Shown piece after piece: positions 22,784 to 33,308 of a stretch of DNA of 64,000 nt. The stretch covers positions 111,484 to 175,483 of the forward strand of contig DF239768.1 of the NCBI GenBank assembly GCA_000507305.1. Direction: 5' to 3'. The number at the start of each line of letters is the position of its first letter. Positions within the stretch are counted from its first letter, which is position 1. The position numbers and the translations under genes are program-made. Below the pieces are notes generated by a model. That model was given only the letters and a program-made list of their open reading frames with translations, did not search any database and was not told the origin of the DNA. Origin of the DNA: Breviolum minutum Mf 1.05b.01 (taxonomy: Eukaryota; Sar; Dinophyceae; Suessiales; Symbiodiniaceae).

Positions 22784-23641
22784 TCATCTGTGGTGCCTTG
22801 GTTTTTTGTTGGAACCGGACTCCACCAGAAATCGGACAACTTCAAGGTTCCCGTTCTCAGCAGCTATGAAAAGAGGCGTTGCTCCATCATCTGTCGTGCC
22901 CTGGTCTTTGTCGGCACCCGACTCAACCAGAAATCGGACAACTTCAATGTGCCCGTTCCCAGCTGCTATGAAAAGAGGCGTTGCTCCATCATCTGTCGGG
23001 CCTTGGTCTCTGTTGGCACCAGACTCAACCAGAAATCTGACAACTTCAAGGTGCCCGTTCTCAGCAGCTACGAAAAGAGGCGTTGCTCCATTGTCTGTCC
23101 TGCCTTGATCTTTGTTAGCACCTGACTCAACCAGAAATCGGACAACTTCAATGTGCCCGTTCTCAGCTGCTATGAAAAGAGGCGTTGCTCCATCATATGT
23201 TGTGCCTTGGTCTTTGTTGGCACCTGCTTCTATCAGTAAAGATATGCATTTGAGACTTCCGCTTCGGGATGCCGCACACAAGGGTGTCATTGCATCTGCA
23301 TCTTCAAAATTTGGATTTCGTGGTTGGTTCAAATGCCGCTCAAGAAGCTTGTCATCATTTTCCTCACATGCGACCATGACGCCCTGATCCTGCTCCCTGT
23401 CAGGCAGCTGAAGCTCCAGGATCACAAGCTGTACAACTTGAAGGGTAAAGTTCTGATCGTCGATCAAGGTTTGATCGTCATCCAGTGCGCAGTTGTCATG
23501 AAGGAGGCGTAGTCGGAAGCGTGGGATGCCAATCTTTTGTGCCAAGCGCTGTTTTAAGGCATTCACTGAACCTTCTGCAAAGTCCACTTCTTCAAAAGCC
23601 GCAATTGATTCACCGGTCACTGCGGAAAGCACTTCTAGCAT
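22784..23641 (-). CDS. Ubiquitin-like + ankyrin-repeat protein, paralogue 1
   Basis: An uninterrupted 285-codon frame. Residues 1 to about 75 (MLEVLSAVTGESIAAFEEVD, then LRLLHDNCALDDDQTL) have the ubiquitin-like layout (beta-hairpin, helix, R-L-x-x-x-x-x-L-D-D). A short acidic linker (MVACEENDDKLLERHLN) leads to five ankyrin units of 33 residues. Units 2-5 are almost identical (DGATPLFIAAENGHIEVVRF). It starts at ATG after a probable acceptor CTAG/GGCCTC. Ankyrin repeats mediate protein binding; the ubiquitin-like domain suggests a role as adaptor, but that is inference. The frame ends at a one-base insertion, so the native C-terminus may have been longer. Confidence 0.85.
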   Translation of the reverse strand: MLEVLSAVTGESIAAFEEVDFAEGSVNALKQRLAQKIGIPRFRLRLLHDNCALDDDQTLIDDQNFTLQVVQLVILELQLPDREQDQGVMVACEENDDKLLERHLNQPRNPNFEDADAMTPLCAASRSGSLKCISLLIEAGANKDQGTTYDGATPLFIAAENGHIEVVRFLVESGANKDQGRTDNGATPLFVAAENGHLEVVRFLVESGANRDQGPTDDGATPLFIAAGNGHIEVVRFLVESGADKDQGTTDDGATPLFIAAENGNLEVVRFLVESGSNKKPRHHR

Positions 23642-23764
23642 GTACAGAAAGAGGCCCTAGAATTAAAGTCAGAAACACATCGTAATATCACTGATTTGAA
23701 ACACCTCGAACCAAACGGGGTTGCCCGAGAATCATGCATCCTCAGAACAGCAGAAGCAGCAGAA

Positions 23765-23787
23765 ACAGCAACAACAACATCATCAAT

Positions 23788-23857
<70 letters not shown>
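23765..23857. repeat. (ATC)n microsatellite
   Basis: About 80 bp of CAT/ATC triplets preceded by a few CAA/CAG triplets, directly upstream of the ankyrin gene. Confidence 0.9.
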
Positions 23858-23947
23858 ATAAAGACAACAACAAACACGACAATGACAAGGACAACAAGGA
23901 CAACGATGTTCTACCCACAAATCTTCGTCCCATCCCTGCGGGGTAAC

Positions 23948-24044
23948 CTCGTAGGGAGAGCACCACATGGTTTGTTGAGTCAACAGCCAACAGGCGGGAC
24001 CCATCTTTATGGTCCACAGTCAAGGCAGAGATACTACCACTCAC
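23948..24044 (-). CDS. NHL exon upstream of the ankyrin gene
   Basis: 97 nt between AACCTCGAG/GTGAGT and CTACGAG/GTTACC. Reads VSGSISALTVDHKDGSRLLA, then VDSTNHVVLSLR, a clear NHL blade. The ankyrin gene lies between this exon and the NHL exons below 21.2 kb. So either there are two NHL genes or the ankyrin gene is nested in an NHL intron. Confidence 0.65.
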
Positions 24045-26035
24045 CTCGAGGTTCTTTTAACATGACAATGTCCAACCGAAGAGATGTGGATGTGGATGGT
24101 GAACTCAACTTGAAAATGGTGGCGTTGGGAGTTGAGCATTGAGAAGTCTTGTGATCAAGATTGTTGTTTTACTTTGCCAAATCTCGGATTTTAGCATATT
24201 CAAGGATCGATTTCAATGATGTTTCATTACATGCTGGTTTGGGTTATGCACTTTAAAATATTCTATGACTTTCTTATCAAATTTTTGATTGATCGATGTG
24301 TCCTTACACAGATTGGCCTGGCTACCTCCTCAATCGTCATGTAATCTGATATTGTAATTGCTGTCAAAAAGAACAGCCCTGAAAAAATATTGTTTTCACA
24401 TATTCAAGAGCAGAACACACCATCTTCTGACAAATGTATCTACTGAATCTACTGCTATCAAATACAGCATGACATGTGCGGAGTCGTAGTGTGTTGCTGC
24501 ATTGGTACGTTGCGCCCTACACGAAAAATATACAACACCATATGTGGTCGAAGTAAAACCTAAGGAGTGCATTAAATGCTGCACCTGGCAGCAAGCAAAG
24601 CGTGCACCCCGCGACTGTGAACCTAGACCCCTGAGAGGACATACATATATAGATCTGTCTATGCCATCATGTCTTGTGATTAGATTAGACATACACAAGT
24701 CATTCGGGTTTAGCCAACTTGCTGGCATGTAGCTGTTCCCAAGGCTGTGTAAGCTGAACATTGCGCAGGGCAACTGGGACTTTGACATCCCGACAGGCTC
24801 AATATACCTGCTGCAAAAAGGGATGTTCACCGTTGTAAGCTGAATAATCCCATAGAAAATCAATGGATTTCTTGATTTCGGTCGGTCACTTGCGTTCACA
24901 GGTGCGCATCTATTTATTTGTTGATCTCATGACTTTTGTCGAAGTGACTCATGATCTCTTAGTCCCCTTGCAAATTATGTTATGTTTTTTCGCATCCAAA
25001 GAGGAACCTCAAATACAAGACATCTTTAGCCCTTTTTGCGTCCGAACAACTCATTTAGTTTTTTGATCTTTTTTAAGTCAGGAACGTTGGCACCCCTTCA
25101 CCAAAACCTTTCCCTCCAATCAAAGGCCCTTTGAGGTGCACCTGTGACATTGTCACAGGCTAAGGATGCGCTACCAAAGTGCCAAGAACTTGTGTCACAG
25201 GAAATGCTGCAACTGTTCACCTTGCCGTTTTTTGGCAAGGCAGGTAGGGCAGTGATGGAGGTGGTAAGGATGTATCAATTTATCGAATATCAAACATATC
25301 ATGCGCTATGTTGTCTAGTATCACTATTAAACCGACATATGCCTTATATCTCAGTATCTTGTCTTATATAATGACATCTTATAATATACTTCCATGTATA
25401 TATATATATACATATGTACGATGTCCATATATTATCAGTAACAGCCTCACATTATTCAATGTAAAATCGACCAAAAAAAGCGGACCAAGACTTGGCCATT
25501 GTGAAAATGACTTCACCCTACAGGTCGGATTCTCGGGTTGAGTTGGGAACAACCACGAGCCCCACGGGTTTGTCCGAAGCCCTCGTTGATTTTTGTGTGT
25601 TCATTATTAAGATCCTGTCTTAAACCAACCTTTTTAGTGGGGAAGTACATGGAATTACCATTTACAATCATTTGTATACCAAACAGTTGTGAGATACCGT
25701 GCAGTACTCTAACATGTCAATGGAAAATCCACATGTTTGTTTTGGAACTATCGGAGGATTTCCATTACTATGTGTCCATATCGGATTATTGGAAGGTCGA
25801 AACCCAACGATGCCAGTTTGATGAAGTATCATTAATTTGGGCAGAATACATTGAAGAAATGGTTTTCAAGTTTTCATGATGTTTCACTGATGTTTTCATG
25901 ATATTTTTATAATGTTTTAATCACGCTTTCAAGCTTCAGCAGCTGAATTTTCACCAGTCTGTCTGTCTTTATCGGGTCTCCATAAAGACATGAACACCCT
26001 GGAAAAAACCAATGTTTTTTTGCCAAGCCGATCGC

Positions 26036-26151
26036 CTGCGATTCATCCAATGCTTCAGAAACGTCGCAACCCACCAGGTAACCACCAGGGATGGGAACCG
26101 GCCAACGACACCTGTCGGCTGCCCGCTGTCCATTCAAAACTATTTCAGCTT
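26036..26151 (-). CDS. Exon, unrecognised protein
   Basis: 116 nt between CGGTTTTCAG/AAGCTG and GAATCGCAG/GCGATC (GC donor). Reads AEIVLNGQRAADRCRWPVPI, then PGGYLVGCDVSEALDESQ. Good coding composition; family unknown. Confidence 0.5.
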
Positions 26152-27012
26152 CTGAAAACCGAAGGGTGAACCGAACAAATTCCGCAAAACAGAATCCCAA
26201 CGAATGAGGTTTAGCAAATGATTTTTCTTTTGCCTCTTTTGGGGTGGTTCAGCTTCAAAAAAGAAACAAATAAAACTTGACAGACATGTCTTATGATGTT
26301 TCAGATTCTAAAAAACCGTTTCAGGTTACTGAGAAAACAACATGTTGGAAAACAAATCCCAATATGAAAACAAAAACACCGTAATCAACCTTTGAGGCTT
26401 TTTCCAACATGATTCCAATGTGATTCCAAGCTTTGTGATTTTTATTGGGTGAATTTGAAAGACACCCTTTTTCCTGGCTATCAACTCAACATATTACTGT
26501 AAATAACATGAATTAATTAACCTGATAATAATCACTAATATTTGTCTAGTATATAACATTAATCTACATGATCCACTTGGCATCAACCCATCTACCCATC
26601 GGCCCAAAACCTCAAAGTCGCAGCAGCCACGAGAAGTCCAAACTTGATGATCCAAGTCAACATCTGCTGGTCAACTCACCTGGGAGGGTGCCAATGAAAC
26701 GAGAATTTCGACTCCGGGCATTTTTAGTAGCTAAGAAGCGTTTTGTGAATGATGGAGGAGGTATTTCTATATTGTATTTCACCAACCTGCCCAATGCAAA
26801 TATATGCAAATCATGCTCCATGATGTCAAATCCATTATTTATTCATTTCCGGGGAAGATTTCATTCATTTAAATCGGTGGAACTCTGATGATTTTTTTGC
26901 AGGAAAAGCTCAGGTTGTTGGACACTCCTAAAACTCATCATGGCACTATGTCTTGTTTTTACCCGTCCAAAAAAGGTGGAGATGAAACGACTGCCTCCAC
27001 AACAAACTATAA

Positions 27013-27115
27013 TCTAGTCCCCTTGGCAACATGTTCAAGGAAGCAAAGGGCATGGTCTTCCATAGCCATATGGCCTGGTATATTCCGGATAAACTGTTCA
27101 ACATGCTCCAAACAC
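27013..27115 (-). CDS. Exon, unrecognised protein
   Basis: Acceptor TCTTCAG/GTGTTT. Reads CLEHVEQFIRNIPGHMAMED, then HALCFLEHVAKG. Joins in phase to the exon at 27181-27286 across a 65-nt intron. Donor uncertain (about 27013-27022). Confidence 0.5.
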
Positions 27116-27180
27116 CTGAAGAAACCAACCTTATGTATACGAAATACAAACTGAAGTGTACCTATCGGGGGTGACACTAC

Positions 27181-27286
27181 CTGATGTCACTGCAATTCAC
27201 CCAGAACAACATTTCACCCTCATGTTCCGTTGTACCGAACTCATTTCTGTTGGGTGTGCCGGTATCTTCAGGATTCTTGAGGCATC
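27181..27286 (-). CDS. Exon, unrecognised protein
   Basis: 106 nt between TTTAAAG/GATGCC and GACATCAG/GTAGTG. Reads CLKNPEDTGTPNRNEFGTTE, then HEGEMLFWVNCSDI. Phase 2 exit matches the next exon. Family unknown. Confidence 0.55.
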
Positions 27287-27944
27287 CTTTAAAAGGTTGT
27301 TTCCCCAAACCCCAAGCACCTCGCAATGCCAGCATCCACAAAGCTTGGGCTGAAGACACTCCGTGGGGCTTTCTTCGGGCGCTGACATATCCGTAGCATG
27401 GCTGAAAAACAAGCTCGTGCTTCAAACGGCTGGCGGTGCTTCATTTCTTTGCAACTTTCTGGGGATTATTCCAGTGAAAAGGATTTCAAAAAACCAATGG
27501 TTACCAGGTAATTGAACTGAAACATCTTTCAAGAAAGCCTTGAATGTCTTCACATGTTCATTTTGATCTTTTTCTTGCATAATTTCACCTGGCAGGAAAC
27601 AATAACAAACAACCTTCAAAACGGCCACAGCCTGTAAGACGAAGCGGCGAAAGCTTAGATTTCTGGAGCCCATGGTTAAAAAAAAATCAGGAGACTACCA
27701 CAATATACCACGAGTATTGTGATGTGATGTGATGACCATGTAGCAGCACAGTAGTTGCAGTTCTGGAAAGCAAAAAGTAGTCAAAACGTGGATTTCCTGA
27801 CTGCCAGATTGTCACCACAAGTCGTGCAAAACATCGAATCTGGTCTCATTGAAAGAAGGAAAACTCTGAAACAGTACGAACATCTGGCAGAAATCCATCA
27901 TGTGATGTTGCTTTAATTTGCCCAGATCAAACTTCTAGACTCTG

Positions 27945-28180
27945 TGACAAGACCTTTTTTGGCATCTTGACATCCCCACAAGAATGCGAATCACATGAAC
28001 AGTTCTGACAGTTCTTCTCAAACGCCCAATGTCTGGACTGCTTTTTGCCTCAAAGCAAGGAACCCCCCCAAAAAAGGTGTCTTTAGAATCAAGAATAAAA
28101 ACGAATTCCTCAGTTGTAGTGGCTATTTGAAGGACTATCAAAAAAAACCTTGGGATGCATACCAGTTTTTTTAAAAGGGG
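27945..28180 (-). CDS. Possible exon, glycosyltransferase-like fragment
   Basis: An open minus frame reads EEFVFILDSKDTFFGGVPCF. The hydrophobic strand followed by D-S-K/R-D-x-F-F resembles the metal-binding strand of some glycosyltransferases. Splice sites not fixed. Confidence 0.25.
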
Positions 28181-30025
28181 TTTGGTACAGCTTGTAAAAA
28201 ACCGCCATTCTTTCCTCAAAAAGCATGTTGTTTTTCCACAACTACAGGTTCCAATTCAAAGCTTCTGATTTTCACGGCAGGCACCAAAATCATCCCAACC
28301 TCCATCAGAATCCTGTCAAGATGCGACAAAAAGAGGTTGGCAAATTTCATGGAAGAATTTCATTGAAGAACGCGCACACACAAACCCTAGCTTCAAATAA
28401 AGACATTCTGAAGTTTGAAACGTCCTCCTGATTTTCTTTAAATCTCATTTTCTCAAAAACCACTTTCAAATGACAACAAGGTGGTCAGGTTTTCTAATCT
28501 AATCAAAATCAGAAGCTCGCCCATGATTCTTACCCGTGATCGATATCTGTGGTTGATCAGTTGGCAGGTGTTTTTCAAAATTAAAAAAGGTAGGCTGGAT
28601 CATTCCTGGCGGTTGAAAGTCCAACGGGAACAATCATATATCTATATTATATATCTTATACCTATCTGAAATATAAAATATCTAATCAATGCCAATCATA
28701 TCTATATATTACTGATTTCATGCTTCGTTTTACGACCGGAAGGTATTTTTGGCGATTCTGTACATGTTACAAAATATCCAAGGTGGCTTTGTAGTATCTA
28801 TGACTAGGTGGCATCAGTGTCAGTTTCGAAGTTTTAGCTGTCCAAAAACAGGAATCAAGACGTAAGCAAAGCAGCTTTAGCAGTATGAGTATGAACACAC
28901 TTTTGGTGTTAACTTTGAACCAAACATCTTTAATCAGCTTTACCTATACTATGCCACAACATGCTCTATGCTATGCTTCGTAAACCCTTGATACCTGATG
29001 ACATTCATACAATATCAAAATATCTGGGAGAACTACTTGGAGGGGCCACTTTGACTAGTTAGGCTGCCCTCAAAGCAGAATTTTAACTCAGTTAAGTTAG
29101 GTATTGGATTATTGGATGTGCTGGGACTACAAATACCACAAATGGTTATCAATTCAAATTCTCAGATATACATAGCTAATCATAGCTATACATGCCATAC
29201 CTGGGTCCCTTGAGCCAACCTGGTACCATTCGAAGCACATGCACTGGACGTGCCACACACACGGCGCACACAGCGTTGATTCAGCTGGAGCCAAGAGGGT
29301 GCGAGTTTTTGGATTCTTCTAGCAATTTTTCCATCTTTCAATAGGTGCAACTACCAGCCACCTTTCTGCTGACATGCTCATAGGATGCTCATGGGATGGC
29401 CGTCTACTTGTGAATTTCTTGCCTCAAACAACCAACATATGCCGGATGTTTACCAAATGGGATGTCATCCCTCCAAAGTAGGGTTTCTTCCCGTCTATGA
29501 GAGCATCAATCTTTTTTTCAAGCAGGGCTTAGCTCTGCAACGAAAAACCGGGCGCAACACGGCCCATCTTCCTAGCAGGCTTTATGACTCTATCATTCAA
29601 TATAGGTTCAGAGTCGAAAGATTAGGTTTCAAAAGTTATCAGAAACAAATTGCAACACATGATATGTATATAATATTACAGTATATGAAAAATATCTAGA
29701 CAATCTATAACCTTAGTATCCCTTAGTCCTTCTTGATTCATCTCCAATCACAACCCCCTGTATTTTCTACTTCAACAACCTTCACAGCCCATCCCCCACT
29801 TGAATTGGCCGCAGGAACGGGCACACAAATCAGGGGTCATTATATGACCGACCCATAGATTTGCACGTGTTATTTTCAGGAAATCCCTCAAAACGAGCAT
29901 AGATTTTGAAACAATTGAGTTTAATCCTCCCCCCCAACTAGTGGGTATTGATTGGGTATATCCCCCTTCAAAAGAGCTCCTTGTGGGGGATAAACAGCTA
30001 GGGAACCATCCAATTACCATTGACT

Positions 30026-30124
30026 TACCCTCCAGGAAATCAAACATATCCCACCTGGGGAAGTTCGGAAAATCATCTTCAAAATGGACAAAAATCAGGG
30101 GATATGTTAGTTCCCAGGAGGGTA
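30026..30124. mobile_element. Inverted-repeat element, family 2, copy 2
   Basis: Ends TACCCTCCAGGAAATCAAAC and GTTAGTTCCCAGGAGGGTA with the shared core GGAAAATCATCTTCAAAATG. It lies about 10 nt beyond the donor of the exon at 30134-30242, i.e. at the very start of that intron. Confidence 0.7.
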
Positions 30125-30133
30125 ATCACTAAC

Positions 30134-30242
30134 CTCCACCTTTTTTCCAAACGTCTCGGGCTTTTGGCGAATGTTCGGAACCGTCAGTTGTCTGGCAAGT
30201 TTGGAAGCTTCTTGTCCCATTGATCTTTGGCCAGTTCTCGAC
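30134..30242 (-). CDS. Exon, unrecognised protein
   Basis: 109 nt between CATCCGAG/GTCGAG and GGTGGAG/GTTAGT. Two frames are fully open: VENWPKINGTRSFQTCQTTD and MGQEASKLARQLTVPNIRQK. Splice signals are strong, frame unresolved. Confidence 0.45.
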
Positions 30243-30570
30243 CTCGGATGATCTGATGATCTGATGGTTGGAAAAAAGCCGATCCCGAGGCTGGGGCAGT
30301 TTTTTTTTCGGATATTCCCATCTCCAACTTTTTTTTTGGGGGGGAGGTTTTGTCGAATATTTTGAGGTGTTGTTGTTTTTCTTTGTTTGTTTTGGTGATC
30401 TATTTATCTATTTGAAAAACATATACATAAAAACAACTGACTGAATGAAGGGGTGCATCTCTAGTGATATGTAATCCCCAAATTCATGATTTTTTTACAT
30501 GTATGATGTTATCTTATCACCTATTTTAGTAGCTATCTTAAAAAATCAAAAACACCATCAAATGCAGGCA

Positions 30571-30677
30571 ATGTCCCACTTCATCCGGATCCATCCATCT
30601 CTGTCGAATCCTAGGGGCCCGGGACGGTAGACCTCATATTCCTTCGTCTCTTGCCTTTGAATCTTGCGGAACACCCC
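30571..30677 (-). CDS. Exon, unrecognised protein
   Basis: Acceptor CCGCCAG/GGGGTG. Reads GVFRKIQRQETKEYEVYRPG, then PLGFDRDGWIRMKWD. Strong coding composition. Lower boundary uncertain (GC site near 30570). Confidence 0.5.
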
Positions 30678-31077
30678 CTGGCGGCGGCAAGTTGGAGAGT
30701 TTTTTCAGCTTGAAAGCATGGAGCCAGATTTAACTACCATGGTATTCACTATGATTGAGAAGATACTACGAGTTCGGGCATGCATTTCAACCTGTTCTCC
30801 GTTATGAATAGGATGTAAAAGACTATATAGTCATACATGTCGCAAGGCGCAGTGGGCTTTAATTTGCAAGCTATGAACCAGAAGATCCTAGACCCCTAAA
30901 AAGAACATGAGCACTCCTCTTCAGAATATTTTACAACTTTTACATACCATCTTTTCATTTGGTATATATCATGTACATATATGTACCTAAAATGTATATA
31001 AGCATGATTGTATGTACACAATATATGAACCAACTCATCTACCATAATATACATTGACTCGTTTATCGTGTATACAC

Positions 31078-31212
31078 CTTTGAACCACCCAAAAAGGCAA
31101 AGGTAGCAGCCAACACCCAGCCCAAGCCTCCGAGGAATTCAACTTCTCGCATTGCTTCAATGAGATATGATGGTCTGGACCTTTCACCAATGGTGGAATC
31201 TCTGTAAAGAGC
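31078..31212 (-). CDS. Exon with a possible membrane segment
   Basis: Acceptor TTACCCAG/GCTCTT, donor TCAAAG/GTGTAT. One frame reads ALYRDSTIGERSRPSYLIEA, then VEFLGGLGWVLAATFAFLGG, which looks like a membrane helix. A second frame from a later acceptor (EIPPLVKGPDHHISLKQCEK) fits the phase of the upstream exon better. Unresolved. Confidence 0.4.
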
Positions 31213-31490
31213 CTGGGTAAAACACAAAAAACAGCAGAACATATCATGGGGATATTGTTTATTTTACCCATGATTTATTGCTGGGTTTATGGGGATAGTT
31301 GCCTTGTATTGGTTTATGGGGATAGTTACCCATGATTGGTTGTTGAAAAATTTAACGAGGGTTTGCTAATGAATCTGATTGCTTGGTGAAATGGAGATGA
31401 GGTAAGTGACACCACTATTTTGTACACCAGAGTAAAGGTAGATGGCACAGTTACCTTGTATTGATTTACATAAGTCCTGTATTGACCTAC

Positions 31491-31736
31491 CTTTTGGGGA
31501 CGGTTTGCCATGTATTTTGACAATGGGGTAATAGATAAATAGACTGCAAGCTGCTTCAGCTTTGACAACAACATCACCAAAAACACCTCCCTGACTTTGG
31601 GATGCTTTTTTGGAGTACAGGATTGATTTGTTATCATTCACTACAAGCTCCGACGCAACAACGTCAACCTGAAATATACCTTGGATATAAAACAACCACA
31701 CTGGCTGTATCTCCACCAAGTCATCTCTCTTTCTGT
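31491..31736 (-). CDS. Exon, same gene as the introner-split exons
   Basis: 246 nt between TTTGCTAG/ACAGAA and CCAAAAG/GTAGGT. Reads RKRDDLVEIQPVWLFYIQGI, then FQVDVVASELVVNDNKSILY and GGVFGDVVVKAEAACSLF. Clean and long; family not recognised. An internal TATTTCAG/GTTGAC could be an alternative start of the exon. Confidence 0.6.
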
Positions 31737-31802
31737 CTAGCAAAATTCTGCGTGAAATTGCTCCCCTGAATCATTGGACTACTCCAAAGGGTAGATTCAT
31801 CA

Positions 31803-31879
31803 ATCTTCATGGAGGAAGTGTTGATTAGCATCATTTAAGGCTTCCTGGCCGATCTTTCTGGATTTGACAAAGAACTCTT
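31803..31879 (-). CDS. Exon immediately downstream of introner copy d
   Basis: Begins exactly at the element end (CCAAATAG/AAGAGT) in phase 1 and reads EFFVKSRKIGQEALNDANQH, then FLHED. The exit site is probably a GA donor just before the TGA at 31800-31802. Confidence 0.55.
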
Positions 31880-31976
31880 CTATTTGGTGGTTTCAACCCA
31901 TCTAAAAAATATGCTCGTCAATTTGGATCATTTCCCCAGGGATCGGGTTGGAAATAAGACAATTTGAAACCACCAC
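31880..31976 (-). mobile_element. Introner-like element, copy d: an exact intron
   Basis: 97 bp. On the minus strand it begins GTGGTGGTTTCAAATTG directly after CTG/G and ends CCACCAAATAG. Removing exactly this span joins ALIAMKGERL to EEFFVKSRKI in phase, giving a continuous helical-looking protein. The intron therefore consists of nothing but the element, both splice sites being in its inverted terminal repeats. Confidence 0.8.
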
Positions 31977-32019
31977 CCAGTCTTTCACCTTTCATTGCTA
32001 TCAATGCTGATCCAATTTT
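31977..32019 (-). CDS. Micro-exon immediately upstream of introner copy d
   Basis: 43 nt after AAACCTAG/AAAATT; reads KIGSALIAMKGERL and exits in phase 1 at the element boundary (CTGG/GTGGTG). Confidence 0.5.
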
Positions 32020-32935
32020 CTAGGTTTATGGCCTGCCATGTTTTAGGGTTTGTGCTTCCACCCGACAAAGGAGCAGCTGATGGCGGGTTAAGTCTAATGG
32101 TCATCAGTTTAGCTCACGGGTTTATTCCTATTTATCCACTAGGGCGTGATACATCCTTAAAATGGTGGTGCATTATCGTCCGAGTTCGGCCTGCCATCAA
32201 GAGTGTTTTATCATTCTTCAGACTTCAATGCTTCTGAATCACGATCCCTGATAATCTATGTCCACAACGGGTTCAACCCGGCAATGGATTGCTTAAATCC
32301 AAAAAACAACGTGTATGTTCTAGACTTTAGAGGCATCAACATCACCTTGCATGATCTGTATCTACCAAGGTGTGACAAGGTAATCCTGTTTGAAACAAAC
32401 ATCAAGGTGACGATGGATTCGTCAGAAAGAGACATTAAGAAACCCAACCAACCGGTACAAATTGAACAACTGACATTATATCAATTACACTCCCGAAAAC
32501 TAAGATGGAACCCACACTTTGATTGTTAGAAGATGATATCCTTTTCGAAATGTGATTTTCAGGTGAACCGTGTGTTAGTTTTGCGGGTGAGCTTCCTGAT
32601 GATATCATCAGGGGTATCGAATACCCCCCAAGTATAAACCTAATAAAATCATATGTGCATCTTTTCTCGACCAACATAGCCTGCATAACCTTGGCGTGTA
32701 TTCGTGGCCTGCCACGATGCACTCGCTCCCTTTTTGGATTCGACCATCCTGGCTGAATGACTTGAAAAATCCAACAAAAATATGCCCGTCAACTGGGAAA
32801 TCTTCCAAAAGTTTCCCGGGTCACAACATTCAATATGGATCTTTGGGGGAATTTTGGACCACCCCAAATTGCTGAATCAATCGGAGCTTCTGATTGAGGA
32901 CCAAGTATCTTGAACGAAACTAGTGGCAAATCTTC

Positions 32936-32984
32936 CTGCCAAGTTTCGGGGTGAACGCTAAGCATTTTTGAAATCACCACCTAG
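32936..32984 (-). mobile_element. Introner-like element, fragment e
   Basis: The right half of the element (CGGGGTGAACGCTAAGCATT, then GAAATCACCACCTAG). The left half is not recognisable. Confidence 0.55.
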
Positions 32985-33091
32985 AAAATCTATGTAAACC
33001 CAGCCAAAACATGCCACAAACCACACCGACCTGTTGCCCTTACTTCTCGCATTCAGGCAATGATTTGCAAAATAACAATCTTGTAGGAGAC

Positions 33092-33176
33092 CTCCCATCC
33101 TTCAACTGTCAAGTGAAGCAGGTTCTTTCCAACGTTGGATTTGTGGACCCTACAAGATTTGGTACAATTTTCGACC
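33092..33176 (-). CDS. Exon, unrecognised protein
   Basis: 85 nt between CCTTACAG/GGTCGA and GATGGGAG/GTCTCC. Reads VENCTKSCRVHKSNVGKNLL, then HLTVEGWE. A plus-strand frame (DLQNNNLVGDLPSF) over the same bases resembles a leucine-rich repeat, but the strand and splice context favour minus. Confidence 0.4.
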
Positions 33177-33308
33177 CTGTAAGGTGTAAAAAGTTTTCCT
33201 TGCGAGATCGAAGAATTGCACGCCCCCGTAGTGAGAAGCACATTTCCAAGTCAAAATGTACAAAATACCTGTGTTGCGGCACACTTTTGAAGTTCAGATG
33301 TCGAAAAA

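Noticed and set aside
22646-23125. Plus-strand frame of 159 codons with repeated NQKSDNFKVP motifs
   Set aside because: Antisense shadow of the ankyrin repeats.
23696-24142. 148-codon plus-strand frame with poly-Ser
   Set aside because: Poly-Ser comes from the ATC microsatellite and the rest overlaps the better-supported NHL exon on minus.
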